From: Pseudorhizobium pelagicum
GTDB lineage: Bacteria; Pseudomonadota; Alphaproteobacteria; Rhizobiales; Rhizobiaceae
Direction of reading: 5' to 3'
NCBI GenBank assembly: GCA_000722615.1
Contig: JOKI01000009.1
Location: forward strand, 62,001-126,000
DNA: 64,000 nt
Numbering within the stretch: position 1 is the stretch's first letter; every line of letters starts with the position of its first letter. Made by a program: the position numbers and the translations under genes. The notes below the pieces were generated by a model. The model saw only the letters and a program-made list of their open reading frames with translations, had not been told where the DNA came from and did no database searches. Of this stretch, positions 8,856 to 17,269 are shown one piece after another.

Positions 8856-9203
8856 ATGTACATTGCGATGAACCGTTTTCGTGTCGTGCCGGGCTATGAG
8901 GAGGCCTTCGAGGCCATGTGGCGCGGCCGTGAGGGCCGGCTGGCCGAAATGCCGGGCTATTTGGAATTCCACATGCTGAAAGGCCCCAAGTCCGAGGACC
9001 ACACCCTCTACGCCTCGCATACGGTGTGGGAGAGCTTCGAGCATTTCCAGGCCTGGACGAAGTCGGAGCAGTTCCGCGCCGCCCACGCAAAGGCCGGCGA
9101 GAACCGCGGCAAGATCGAATATCTGTCGGGACCCCACTTCGAGGGCTTCGAGGTCATCATCCGTGAAGACCGCAAGGGCGTCCGCAACGCCGATGCCGCG
9201 TGA
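8856..9203 (+). CDS. hmuQ: Haem-degrading monooxygenase, HmuQ/IsdG-like ABM domain
   Basis: A 115-residue antibiotic-biosynthesis-monooxygenase-fold protein. The sequence FRVVPGYEEAFEAMWRGREG, a PGYLEFHMLKGP strand and the YASHTVWESFEHFQAWTKSEQFRAAHA helix follow the IsdG/HmuQ pattern, with the Trp and His expected around the haem pocket. It would open the haem ring to release iron in the cytoplasm. GAGAGGGAC lies at ribosome-site distance. It is divergent from hmuTUV and 7 bp upstream of hutX, so import, degradation and haem handling sit together. Confidence 0.82.
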   Translation: MYIAMNRFRVVPGYEEAFEAMWRGREGRLAEMPGYLEFHMLKGPKSEDHTLYASHTVWESFEHFQAWTKSEQFRAAHAKAGENRGKIEYLSGPHFEGFEVIIREDRKGVRNADAA

Positions 9204-9210
9204 GGGTGTC

Positions 9211-9732
9211 ATGAGCCTTGCTGTTCAAACCGACGGCGATCGCCGTGAGCGCGCACTTGCAGCCCTTGCCGCAAAGCCCGACGGCGTCGTCGAGGCGATT
9301 GCCGCCTCCGCCGAGGTAACCCCTGCCGAGATCCTCGACATCCTCCCCGAGGGTGCCGCGGTCGCGGCCGCACGGGAAGCCTTCGCCGACATCTGGACTG
9401 AGATGACGACCTGGGGCGAAGTGCTCTTCATCGTTCATACGGACGACATCGTGCTGGAAGCGGAGGGCAGCCTGCCGCAGGGATCCGAAGGCCATGGCTG
9501 GTTCAACATCCACGGCGACAGCCCGATCGGCGGTCATATCCGCAAGGAGAACTGCGCCTCGATCACCTTCGTCGACCGCCCCTTCCACGGGCGCCGTTCC
9601 TGCTCCGTCTGGTTCATGAACGAGAAGGGCGCGCCGATGTTCAAGGTGTTTGTCCGCCGCGACGATCAGCGCGAACTGATCGCGGACCAGCTCGCCCGGT
9701 TCGAGGCCCTGCGCGACAGCTATCGGACGTAG
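9211..9732 (+). CDS. hutX: Haem utilisation carrier protein, HutX/ChuX family
   Basis: A 173-residue cytoplasmic haem-binding protein. The N-terminal half is helical (ALAALAAKPDGVVEAIAA). The C-terminal half has the family motifs WGEVLFIVHTDDIVLEAEGSLP, GWFNIHGDSPIGGHI and SITFVDRPFHGRRSCSVWFMN. HutX proteins accept imported haem and pass it to a degrading enzyme, which fits hmuQ just upstream. ATG 9211 with GAGGGTGTC upstream is preferred over the ATG at 9163, which lies inside hmuQ. Confidence 0.87.
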   Translation: MSLAVQTDGDRRERALAALAAKPDGVVEAIAASAEVTPAEILDILPEGAAVAAAREAFADIWTEMTTWGEVLFIVHTDDIVLEAEGSLPQGSEGHGWFNIHGDSPIGGHIRKENCASITFVDRPFHGRRSCSVWFMNEKGAPMFKVFVRRDDQRELIADQLARFEALRDSYRT

Positions 9733-9765
9733 CGGAACAGCGCACTTCAACAGGTTCCGGCCGGA

Positions 9766-9996
9766 TCAGATGGCCGGGACCCACTTCCAGAACACGCCTT
9801 CCTGACGCTCCGGGTAATATTGGAACTCGCATTCGAAGCGGCGCCCATAGGCTTCCGCCGCCGTCAGCGCCTCCGCGCTCACCGGGTTCATGCCGGTGCC
9901 GGGCGCAAACCAGTCCTCCAGCAGATCGTCCGGAATATAGGTCCCGACACGAAGCGGCATGGCGGTCAGTGTCTTGTCGAGTTCTTCGGGCGGCAT
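9766..9996 (-). CDS. Small conserved hypothetical protein
   Basis: A 76-residue soluble protein starting MPPEELDKTLTAMP and ending in an aromatic-rich stretch (FECEFQYYPERQEGVFWKWVPAI). GGAGGAAC precedes ATG 9996; the longer open frame to 10080 has no ribosome site. I do not recognise the family and no function can be assigned. It converges on hutX. Confidence 0.65.
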   Translation of the reverse strand: MPPEELDKTLTAMPLRVGTYIPDDLLEDWFAPGTGMNPVSAEALTAAEAYGRRFECEFQYYPERQEGVFWKWVPAI

Positions 9997-10121
9997 GATG
10001 TTCCTCCGTGGTGAGCCTTGTCTCCGGCACTCCTGTCGCCTGCGTCTATGCAGGGGTCCCGGGCGGCAGCATAGCGGCACGCTCCCGCGAATGCACCTGC
10101 TGGCTGCCGACCGGCCGATCT

Positions 10122-10307
10122 CTATTCGGACGCATGCTGCGGCTTGCCCTTCCGCTTGGTGGAGGCCATGTCGTGCAGCTCCTTCTCGCTCATGGACTTT
10201 TCCATGCTCTTCGAAGCGCCCTGAAGCTCGCTCTTCTTCATGTCGCCGCGCTTGGCGGCCAGCGCCGCGCCTGCGGCCTTCTGCTGTGCTTTGGATTTTG
10301 CCGGCAT
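10122..10307 (-). CDS. DUF3008 family small basic protein
   Basis: A 61-residue Lys/Ala-rich protein, MPAKSKAQQKAAGAALAAKRG then KSELQGASKSMEKSMSEKELHDMASTKRKGKP, which matches the DUF3008 pattern. Two adjacent ATGs (10310, 10307) follow AAGGAGG. The second is chosen because the first would leave only two bases of spacing. A GGAAC-N17-GTT promoter lies upstream, suggesting stress induction. Its role is unknown; it is predicted to be disordered and nucleic-acid-friendly. Confidence 0.8.
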   Translation of the reverse strand: MPAKSKAQQKAAGAALAAKRGDMKKSELQGASKSMEKSMSEKELHDMASTKRKGKPQHASE

Positions 10308-10337
10308 CATCGCCTCCTTGCTTTGCATCCTATGTTC

Positions 10338-10362
10338 AACAGCCAACGTGCCGGCGGGTTCC
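10338..10362 (-). promoter_or_regulatory. EcfG-type promoter for the DUF3008 gene
   Basis: On the minus strand GGAAC (10362-10358) is followed after 17 bases by GTT (10340-10338), about 30 bp upstream of the start codon. This matches the RpoE2/EcfG consensus GGAAC-N18/19-TT. Confidence 0.7.
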
Positions 10363-10373
10363 AGCCTGCCCGC

Positions 10374-10399
10374 GGAACCAACTGGCTTGCGCTTCCGTT
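10374..10399 (+). promoter_or_regulatory. EcfG-type promoter for the 86-residue protein gene
   Basis: GGAAC (10374-10378), an 18-base spacer and GTT (10397-10399), preceded by C as in the CGTT consensus, lie 34 bp upstream of ATG 10433. It diverges from the DUF3008 promoter, so two stress promoters sit back to back. Confidence 0.72.
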
Positions 10400-10432
10400 G
10401 GGCTGGCAGATTCTGAAAGGAAGGACATCATC

Positions 10433-10693
10433 ATGGATGCCAAGGATAAAGTTGCCGACACCACCAACCCGTCCGCCCGCTTCGAGCAGGAAGGTCGCGA
10501 ACGCGTCGACGATGCGCTGCACGCACAGACGGACATGACCAGCCAGAAGGCGGTCAAGGAAGCTTCCCGGCTGGGCGGCGGCGACACCTATCTGGTGGAG
10601 ACCGATCTCGAGGAGGCCGACGAGAGCGAAGGCGTCGAGAACGAGGACGGCAGCATCAGCGCCCTCGCAAACGCCGGAAACCAGGAACGCTAA
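10433..10693 (+). CDS. Small acidic hypothetical protein
   Basis: An 86-residue highly charged protein (MDAKDKVADTTNPSARFEQE, ending ESEGVENEDGSISALANAGNQER) with no membrane segment. AAAGGAAGG stands before ATG 10433. The ATG at 9959, in the same frame, would run through the divergent promoter region and is rejected. Composition resembles small hydrophilic stress proteins. No family is recognised; stress induction is inferred from its promoter. Confidence 0.7.
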   Translation: MDAKDKVADTTNPSARFEQEGRERVDDALHAQTDMTSQKAVKEASRLGGGDTYLVETDLEEADESEGVENEDGSISALANAGNQER

Positions 10694-10794
10694 AAAACCT
10701 TTCCTCCGGGTCACGCATCGCCCTTTCCGGACGATGGCCGCTCCGGAGGAACGACCGCCAGACTGGGTTGCCCTGCCGTTTATCGCGAGATCAT

Positions 10795-11655
10795 ATGGAA
10801 GCCGAAACCTTGCCGCCCCAGATCGACCAGCCGCGCAATCGCATTGAAACCATGCCCCACATGGAAGCCAAGGCCGCGCCGACCCTGACGGATGCCAGCG
10901 CCGAAGCCTTCGTCCGCGAGGCGATCGATGAGCTCGTCGCCTGCGGCATCCCCTTCCTGCTGGCCGGGACCTTCGCCGTCAGCGCCTATACCGGCATTTC
11001 CCGCCCCACCAAGGATCTCGACATCTTCTGCCGCGCCGGCGACTACGCACGCATCCTCGCGCACTTCAAGGCGAAGGGATACGAGATCGAGGTCGAGGAT
11101 GACCGCTGGCTCGGCAAGGTCATCAAGGGCGATCATTTCTTCGACGTGATCTTTGCCGGCTCCAACGGCACCATGCCGATCGGCGATGCCTGGTTCGACC
11201 ACGCCCGCCAGATGGAGCTGAACGGCCACCAGGTTCGGATCATCGCCCCCACCGAACTCGTCTGGTCCAAATGCTTCGTCCAGCTTCGCCACCGCTATGA
11301 TGGCGGCGACGTCGTGCATGTCATGCTGCGCGCCCACGACCAGATCGACTGGCATCGGCTGCTCAACCACATGGAAGTCCACTGGGAGGTGCTGCTGATC
11401 CACCTCCTCAACTTCCGTTGGATCTACCCGACCGAGCGCGACAAGGTGCCGGAATGGCTCCTCGACGAACTTCTGGACCGCCTGCAGGCACAGCGCCAAC
11501 TGCCGCTGCCGCAGATGAAGATCTGCCGTGGCCGCATGTTCAGCCGCGTCGATTTCGAGATCGACGTGAAGGAATGGGGCTTTGCCGATGTGGGCGGTGA
11601 AGGAGAGCCGCGCGAGGGCATCGAGAAAGAAAAGACGGAAGGAGGTTCGGCGTGA
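10795..11655 (+). CDS. Nucleotidyltransferase-fold protein
   Basis: A 286-residue protein with a nucleotidyltransferase core: FLLAGTFAVSAYTGISRPTKDLDIFC contains the G-T/S pattern followed by the DLD metal-binding pair, and FFDVIFAG supplies a likely third acid. It resembles the AbiEii/DUF6036-like nucleotidyltransferase clan. The start is uncertain: ATG 10795 is used, while 10768, 10852 and 10861 are possible. Its stop overlaps the GTG start of the metallophosphoesterase, so the two products are coupled. No toxin-antitoxin partner of the usual type is adjacent. The substrate is unknown. Confidence 0.7.
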   Translation: MEAETLPPQIDQPRNRIETMPHMEAKAAPTLTDASAEAFVREAIDELVACGIPFLLAGTFAVSAYTGISRPTKDLDIFCRAGDYARILAHFKAKGYEIEVEDDRWLGKVIKGDHFFDVIFAGSNGTMPIGDAWFDHARQMELNGHQVRIIAPTELVWSKCFVQLRHRYDGGDVVHVMLRAHDQIDWHRLLNHMEVHWEVLLIHLLNFRWIYPTERDKVPEWLLDELLDRLQAQRQLPLPQMKICRGRMFSRVDFEIDVKEWGFADVGGEGEPREGIEKEKTEGGSA

Positions 11656-12407
11656 GCAAGTCAACTGGCAAGGGCGGAAGCGGAACGAGGAAAGCCGACG
11701 ACAAGCAGCGGATCGCAGCCATGGGCGACCTCCACGTCAAGGAAACCGGCACGGCCTCCTTCAAGGACCTGTTCACGGAAATCTCCCAGGCCGCTGATAT
11801 TCTTGTTCTCACAGGCGACCTCACCGATCTCGGCAAGCCGAAGGAGGCAGAGCTGCTCGCCGCCGACCTGCGCGCCTGCACGATCCCGGTCGTTGCCGTG
11901 CTGGGCAACCACGACTACGAATGCGGCCATGTCGAAGAGGTCACGGCGATCTTCAAGGACGCAGGCGTTCACCTGCTGGAAGGCCAGGCCGTGGAGATCA
12001 ACGGTGTCGGCTTTGCCGGCGTCAAGGGCTTTGCCGGCGGCTTCGGCCGCTACATGCTGGGGTCCTTCGGTGAGCCGGCGATCAAGGCGATGGTCGCCGA
12101 AAGCGTGGAAGAGACCATGCGGCTGGAGAACGCCCTGCGCCAGGTTCGCTCCGAGCGCGCCATGGTCGTGCTGCATTACGCGCCGATCCCCGACACTGTC
12201 GTCGGCGAGCCGCAGGAGATCTATGCCTTCCTCGGCTCTTCGCGGCTGGCGGAGACGATCGACCGCTTTCCCGTGTCGGCCGTCGTTCACGGCCACGCCC
12301 ACCGCGGAACCTACGAAGGCCGCACGCCGGGCGGTGCCCCCGTCTACAACGTCGCCTCCCACATCGAGAAGCCGACGGGTCGGCCCTATGCCCTGCTGGA
12401 CCTCTAG
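11652..12407 (+). CDS. Calcineurin-like metallophosphoesterase
   Basis: A 251-residue phosphoesterase with a complete motif set: MGDLHVKE, LTGDLTDLG, LGNHDYE, LHYAP and HGHAH. It has no signal peptide, so it acts in the cytoplasm. GTG at 11652 is the start, preceded by GGAAGGAGG, and it overlaps the previous stop (GTGA). Pairing with a nucleotidyltransferase suggests opposing or sequential reactions on a nucleotide or nucleic-acid end, but that is inference. Confidence 0.82.
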   Translation: MSKSTGKGGSGTRKADDKQRIAAMGDLHVKETGTASFKDLFTEISQAADILVLTGDLTDLGKPKEAELLAADLRACTIPVVAVLGNHDYECGHVEEVTAIFKDAGVHLLEGQAVEINGVGFAGVKGFAGGFGRYMLGSFGEPAIKAMVAESVEETMRLENALRQVRSERAMVVLHYAPIPDTVVGEPQEIYAFLGSSRLAETIDRFPVSAVVHGHAHRGTYEGRTPGGAPVYNVASHIEKPTGRPYALLDL

Positions 12408-12408
12408 C

Positions 12409-12433
12409 GGAACATCGGGCCCTGCCGTCAGTT
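12409..12433 (+). promoter_or_regulatory. EcfG-type promoter for the 46-residue ORF
   Basis: GGAAC (12409-12413), 17 bases, GTT (12431-12433), ending 27 bp upstream of ATG 12461. It lies just past the phosphoesterase stop. Confidence 0.68.
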
Positions 12434-12460
12434 CGAAGCGCTTACCAGGAGGACTGATCC

Positions 12461-12601
12461 ATGACCGACCAGAAGAACCACCCCGAGCAGGATCCGGCAG
12501 AAGGCTCCCGCGAAACCATCGACCGCGAACTCGCTCGTCAGGACCAGAAGGCGCAGGAGAACGGTCGCAAGGTCAAGGACGACGGCGAAACGAAGCGCTG
12601 A
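12461..12601 (+). CDS. Short hydrophilic protein (46 residues)
   Basis: This small ORF begins MTDQKNHPEQDPAEGSRETI and ends KDDGETKR. CCAGGAGGA gives a strong ribosome site and a GGAAC-N17-GTT promoter lies upstream, which together make it a believable gene despite its size. It is rich in Asp, Glu, Lys and Gln and lacks hydrophobic stretches. It has no recognised family. It sits between the phosphoesterase and treZ. Confidence 0.65.
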   Translation: MTDQKNHPEQDPAEGSRETIDRELARQDQKAQENGRKVKDDGETKR

Positions 12602-12675
12602 CAAGCGTTCCGATGAAGGCGCTGCCCCAGAAATCCGCAAACTGATCTTAAGTTATGCCCTCGGCGGGAAGCTCT

Positions 12676-12700
12676 GGAACAAGGGGCTTCCTCGCTCGTT
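12676..12700 (+). promoter_or_regulatory. EcfG-type promoter for treZ-treY
   Basis: GGAAC (12676-12680), 17 bases, GTT (12698-12700) with the preceding C giving CGTT; it ends 28 bp before the treZ start codon. Trehalose production is a known output of the general stress response in rhizobia. Confidence 0.75.
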
Positions 12701-12728
12701 TGACCCGTCTCATCATCAGGGGTACTTC

Positions 12729-14558
12729 ATGACGTCTGCCATCCAAGCCGCAAGCGAGTTTCGCGCCTTTCCAAAGACCTGGGGGGCGGAATTCGTCGCC
12801 GCCGGCGAGGTCCGCTTCCGGCTGTGGGCGCCGGGCCAGAAGGAGGTCGTCCTTCGCCTCGGCACCAGCGAGACACCGATGAGCCGCAGCGACGACGGCT
12901 GGTTCGAACTTTTGGCGACAGGCGTATCGGCAGGCGCCGAATACTGCTTCGTCCTGTCGGACGGCATGACCATTCCCGATCCCGCCTCGCGTGGCCAGAA
13001 GGGTGAGGTCAACGGCACCTCCCTCGTCATCGATCCGACCAACTACGAGTGGCAGAAAGCCGCCTGGAAAGGCCGGCCGTGGGAAGAAGCGGTCGTTTAC
13101 GAATTCCACGTCGGGACCTTCACGCAGGAAGGCACCTTCCGCGCTGCCATCGAGAAGCTGCCGCATCTGGCGGAACTTGGCATTACCGCCGTCGAGATCA
13201 TGCCGGTCGCCCAGTTCGCCGGAAACCGCGGCTGGGGCTACGACGGCGTCCTGCTCTATGCCCCGCACAGCGCCTACGGCACACCGGAAGACATGAAGGC
13301 CTTCGTCGATGCCGCGCACGGCCACGGCCTCATGGTCCTCCTCGACGTCGTCTACAATCACTTCGGCCCGGACGGAAACTATCTGCCGCTGGTGGCGCCG
13401 AGCTTCTTCCATCCCGAAAAACACACCCCCTGGGGCGCGGCCATCGCCTACGAAACGGACGCGGTGCGGCGCTTCTTCATCGAGAATGCGCTCTACTGGC
13501 TGGAGGAGTATCAGATCGACGGGCTGCGCTTCGACGCGATCGACCAGATCGGCGACGACGAGTCCGAAAAGCACATTCTGGTGGAAATTGCCGAACGCAT
13601 CCGCTCCGAGCTGCCCGACCGTCACATCCATCTGACCACCGAGGATGCCCGCAACATCACCTCGCTGCACGAGCGCGATGCCGATGGCGGTGTGCCCCGC
13701 TTCACCGCGGAGTGGAACGACGACCTCCACAATGCCATCCACGTCTATGCGACCGGCGAGACCGACGGCTACTACAAGGATTTCGCCGACAAGACCGAAT
13801 ATCTCGTGGCGCGCACGCTGGCGGAAGGATTCGCCTATCAGGGCGAAATGTCCAAACAGAGCGGCGAGGCCCGGGGCGTGACCAGCACCGGCCAGCCGCC
13901 GGTGGCTTTCGTCGACTTCATCCAGAACCATGACCAGGTCGGCAACCGGGCCTTCGGCGACCGCCTGCTGACGCTCGCCGGCCCGGAGAAGGTGAAGGCG
14001 CTTCTGTCGATGCTCCTCCTGTCGCCGCACATCCCGCTTCTCTTCATGGGCGAGGAATTCGGCGAGACCCGCCCCTTCCAGTTCTTTACCGACTTCCACG
14101 GCGAACTCGCCAAGGCTGTGCGCGACGGACGACGAAGGGAATTCGAAGGTCATGCCGGCCATGGACACGAGGAAGAGGAAATCCCGGATCCCAATGCCGA
14201 GACCACCTTCACCGACTGCAGGCTCGACTGGGCGAAACCCGAGGCCGCCGAGGGTGCAGAGTGGATGGCACTGACCAGGCAGCTTCTCACGCTTCGCCGC
14301 GAGATCATCGTTCCGATGATCCGCACCGCGCGCGAATCCGGCGGCACGATCCTGGAAGCGGCGGATGGCCTGGTCGCAGTCCGCTGGAGCTTCCCCGACG
14401 GAGAACTCGGCATGGCGATCAACCTCGGGTCAGAAGCAAAGCCGCTCCCCGACTTGCCCGGCACGCCGATCCACAGCTATCCGCCGGAAGCCGGCACCGG
14501 TAATCGCCTCGACGTCAATTCGGTCGTCGTGACCGCCACGACCGGAGGCCGGGCATGA
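12729..14558 (+). CDS. treZ: Malto-oligosyltrehalose trehalohydrolase
   Basis: A 609-residue GH13 enzyme that releases trehalose from malto-oligosyltrehalose, the second step of the TreY-TreZ route. It has an N-terminal beta domain (RFRLWAPGQKEVVLRL), then the amylase barrel with VVYNHFG, GLRFDAIDQI (nucleophile Asp), HLTTEDARN (acid/base Glu) and FIQNHDQVGNR (third Asp). ATGA overlaps the treY start. An EcfG promoter lies upstream, so trehalose synthesis is probably induced by osmotic or desiccation stress. The order treZ-treY without glgX is noteworthy: substrate glucans must come from genes elsewhere. Confidence 0.95.
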   Translation: MTSAIQAASEFRAFPKTWGAEFVAAGEVRFRLWAPGQKEVVLRLGTSETPMSRSDDGWFELLATGVSAGAEYCFVLSDGMTIPDPASRGQKGEVNGTSLVIDPTNYEWQKAAWKGRPWEEAVVYEFHVGTFTQEGTFRAAIEKLPHLAELGITAVEIMPVAQFAGNRGWGYDGVLLYAPHSAYGTPEDMKAFVDAAHGHGLMVLLDVVYNHFGPDGNYLPLVAPSFFHPEKHTPWGAAIAYETDAVRRFFIENALYWLEEYQIDGLRFDAIDQIGDDESEKHILVEIAERIRSELPDRHIHLTTEDARNITSLHERDADGGVPRFTAEWNDDLHNAIHVYATGETDGYYKDFADKTEYLVARTLAEGFAYQGEMSKQSGEARGVTSTGQPPVAFVDFIQNHDQVGNRAFGDRLLTLAGPEKVKALLSMLLLSPHIPLLFMGEEFGETRPFQFFTDFHGELAKAVRDGRRREFEGHAGHGHEEEEIPDPNAETTFTDCRLDWAKPEAAEGAEWMALTRQLLTLRREIIVPMIRTARESGGTILEAADGLVAVRWSFPDGELGMAINLGSEAKPLPDLPGTPIHSYPPEAGTGNRLDVNSVVVTATTGGRA

Positions 14559-17089
14559 AGATCCCCTCCTCCACCTACCGCATCCAGTTTCGCGACGGGA
14601 TGACCTTCGATCGTGCCGCCACGCTGGTGCCTTACCTGAAGCGTCTCGGCATCAGCCACCTCTATGCCTCGCCGATCTTCACCGCCACGAGCGGCTCCAC
14701 GCATGGCTATGATGTCACCGATGCCAACGAGTTCGACCCGGTCCTCGGCGGCCGCGAAGGCTTCGACCGGATGTCGCAGGCGCTGCAGCAGCACGGGCTT
14801 GGCTTGATCCTCGACATCGTGCCCAACCATATGGCCTCCTCGCTGGAGAACCCATGGTGGCGGGATGTCGTGGAGCATGGCGAAGACAGCCGCTATGCCC
14901 GCTACTTCGACATCGACTGGAGCCGGCGGCTGACGCTCCCCTTCCTCGGCGACACCTTCGAGAAGGTTCTCGAGGCCGGCGATCTGTCGATCAAGGCGGA
15001 TCCGGACACCGGCAAGCCGGCACTCGCCTATTACGACACCTGCTACCCGCTGAAGCCCTCGACCTACGATGGTCGCGAACAGGCCGTGCTGTCGATGACC
15101 GCGAAAGCGGAGATCGCCGCACTTCACGACCAGCAGCCGTGGCGGCTGATGTCGTGGCGCGATGCGCCGCGCGAGCTGAGCTATCGCCGGTTCTTCGAGA
15201 TCACCGGACTGGTTGGCCTCAGGGTCGAGGATCCGGAGGTCTTCGCCGACGCCCACCGCCTGGTGCTCGACCTGGTGCGGGAGGGCCGCGTCGACGGCCT
15301 GCGCATCGACCACGTCGACGGTCTGGCAGATCCGAAGGCCTACCTGGAGCAGCTTCGCGAGGCGGCAGGCCCCGACACCTATATCGTCGTCGAAAAGATC
15401 CTGGGCGAAGGCGAGCAGCTCCCGGACGACTGGCCGATCTCCGGCACCACGGGCTACGAGTTCATCGGCGCGCTGAGCAATGCCCTGGTGGACGGCAGCA
15501 AGACCGACGCTCTGACCCACGCCTATGAAGCCGTCTCCGGCCGTCAGACGGACCCGATGGAAGATCTGCGTGACGCAAAACTTTCTATGGCAAACAACAA
15601 CTTCGAGGGCGAAGTTGCTGCGCTGCAAAAACTGGCTCTCGCACTTCATGAAGTCGAGGACGATTCGAGCGCCATCGATGCCGACACCATGCACAACGCG
15701 CTGCGCGAGCTGCTCGTCGCCTTTCCCGTCTACCGCACCTATGGCACCGCAGACGGCATGCCGGAGGCCGACAAGACCCGCCTCGGCGCCATCGTCTCAT
15801 CGGTTGAAAGCGGCCCTCATGCGCCGGACAAGGAGGCTCTAGCCTTCATCCGGCGTATCCTGCTCGGAGACGTCGGTTCCGACCAGGCGGACAAGGCCAG
15901 CCTCTTCCGCACGCGCTTCCAGCAGCTCACCGGGCCGCTGATGGCCAAGTCGCTAGAAGACACGCTGTTCTTCCGCCATCACCGTCTGCTGGCGCTGAAC
16001 GAGGTCGGCAGCGAGGCGGCGCCGCCAGCCGCATCGCTTACGCACTTCCACGAGGAGATGCGCACCCGCCTCAAGCACCAGCCCCACGCGCTCTCGGGAA
16101 CCTCCACGCACGATACCAAGCGCGGCGAGGATGCCCGCGCCCGCCTATATACCCTCAGCGAGGCGCCGGAGACCTGGGCCGAAGCCGTCGCCCGCTGGCG
16201 CGACATGAACGCATCGCAGGTGGTCACACTGAAGGACGGACCTGCGCCGGAACCGGCCATGGAGTGGATGCTCTACCAGGCGCTGGCAGGCGCATGGCCG
16301 ACGGACCTGCGTCCGGAAGACACGGCAGGACTGAAGGCTCTCGAAGAGCGGTTTCTCGCCTATGTTGAAAAGGCACTGCGCGAGGCCAAGCAGAGGACGA
16401 GCTGGAACGAGGTGAACGAACCCTACGAAACGGCCGTCAAGGACTATGCCGCCCGCCTTCTTGATCCGGAGAACGGCAACTTCCTTGCCGATTTCGTCGG
16501 CACGCTGGCCCCCTTCATCCGCGCCGGTCTCGTCAACGGCATCAGCCAGACGCTGATCAAGCTCGTGGCGCCGGGTGTGCCGGACATCTACCAGGGAAGC
16601 GAACGTCTCGACCTCAGCCTCGTCGATCCCGACAACCGCCGGGCGCCCGACTTCGAGATGCTGACGGGCGCAGGCGACGACGGGCTGCAGTCGGTCGACG
16701 AGGAAACCTGGCGCAGCGGCCGGTTGAAACAGGCGGTGATCGCCAGGGTCCTGAACCTCCGCCAGCAGCGGCCGGAACTCTTCGCGTCCGGCAGCTACAT
16801 CGCGCTTCAGCCCCGCGGCAAGCGTGCCGACCACCTGGTCTCCTTCGCGCGCCAGGAAGGAGATGCGTCACTCCTGCTGGTCGCCCCCCGGCTGGTGCTG
16901 GGCGCTTTCCGCCAGGGCGAGATGTCGGTCTCGGATAAATGGGCGGGTACGGAGCTGCCGCTTCCGGAAGACCTGCAGGGACGCCGCTACCGGGAGATCT
17001 TCAGCGGACGGGTCTTTGAACCTTCCACCAGCCTCTCGGTCGGCTGGACCTTCGCGGATCACTCGTTCGCGCTCTTGGTATCGGAGTAA
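14555..17089 (+). CDS. treY: Malto-oligosyltrehalose synthase
   Basis: An 844-residue GH13 enzyme that turns the reducing-end alpha-1,4 bond of a maltodextrin into the alpha,alpha-1,1 bond of trehalose. The N terminus (STYRIQFRDGMTFDRAATLVPYLKRLGISHLYASPIFTA) is typical of TreY. Barrel motifs VPNHM, GLRIDHVDGL (nucleophile Asp) and VVEKILGEGE (acid/base Glu) follow, and later GTSTHDTKRGEDARAR and VPDIYQGSE. Translation is coupled to treZ by the four-base overlap. Length is slightly above the common size for the family. Confidence 0.95.
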   Translation: MKIPSSTYRIQFRDGMTFDRAATLVPYLKRLGISHLYASPIFTATSGSTHGYDVTDANEFDPVLGGREGFDRMSQALQQHGLGLILDIVPNHMASSLENPWWRDVVEHGEDSRYARYFDIDWSRRLTLPFLGDTFEKVLEAGDLSIKADPDTGKPALAYYDTCYPLKPSTYDGREQAVLSMTAKAEIAALHDQQPWRLMSWRDAPRELSYRRFFEITGLVGLRVEDPEVFADAHRLVLDLVREGRVDGLRIDHVDGLADPKAYLEQLREAAGPDTYIVVEKILGEGEQLPDDWPISGTTGYEFIGALSNALVDGSKTDALTHAYEAVSGRQTDPMEDLRDAKLSMANNNFEGEVAALQKLALALHEVEDDSSAIDADTMHNALRELLVAFPVYRTYGTADGMPEADKTRLGAIVSSVESGPHAPDKEALAFIRRILLGDVGSDQADKASLFRTRFQQLTGPLMAKSLEDTLFFRHHRLLALNEVGSEAAPPAASLTHFHEEMRTRLKHQPHALSGTSTHDTKRGEDARARLYTLSEAPETWAEAVARWRDMNASQVVTLKDGPAPEPAMEWMLYQALAGAWPTDLRPEDTAGLKALEERFLAYVEKALREAKQRTSWNEVNEPYETAVKDYAARLLDPENGNFLADFVGTLAPFIRAGLVNGISQTLIKLVAPGVPDIYQGSERLDLSLVDPDNRRAPDFEMLTGAGDDGLQSVDEETWRSGRLKQAVIARVLNLRQQRPELFASGSYIALQPRGKRADHLVSFARQEGDASLLLVAPRLVLGAFRQGEMSVSDKWAGTELPLPEDLQGRRYREIFSGRVFEPSTSLSVGWTFADHSFALLVSE

Positions 17090-17100
17090 GAGGAAACATG

Positions 17101-17138
17101 AAAAAAGGCCGCCAATCATCATGATTGGCGGCCTTTTT
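17101..17138. terminator. Strong bidirectional intrinsic terminator
   Basis: A perfect 13-bp palindrome GGCCGCCAATCAT / ATGATTGGCGGCC with six As before and five Ts after. It ends treY on the plus strand and the twin mini-protein genes on the minus strand. Confidence 0.92.
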
Positions 17139-17162
17139 CTCTCCGGTGGAGACTGTTCTTCG

Positions 17163-17237
17163 TTAGCCGAGGCCAACGAAGGACAGGATAGCGAGAACGA
17201 TTACAACTGCTCCAACAAGCCATACGATGCTGTTCAT
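17163..17237 (-). CDS. 24-residue hydrophobic membrane mini-protein, copy 2
   Basis: This ORF encodes MNSIVWLVGAVVIVLAILSF followed by VGLG. It is a single predicted transmembrane helix covering nearly the whole protein. AAGGAGAGAGAC stands at ideal distance from the ATG. Its neighbour at 17270-17344 has the same length and 17 of 24 identical residues, so they are a tandem duplication. The shared promoter is the EcfG-type site at 17374-17398 and both end at the strong terminator. Similar tiny YtxH-free membrane peptides are commonly missed; the function is unknown. Confidence 0.75.
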   Translation of the reverse strand: MNSIVWLVGAVVIVLAILSFVGLG

Positions 17238-17269
17238 GTCTCTCTCCTTATGAATGCTGACATTACGAA

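Noticed and set aside
10743..10770. A GGAAC box followed by GTT upstream of the nucleotidyltransferase gene
   Set aside because: The spacing is only 14 bases, outside the 17-18 range of the other sites, so I do not call it a stress promoter.
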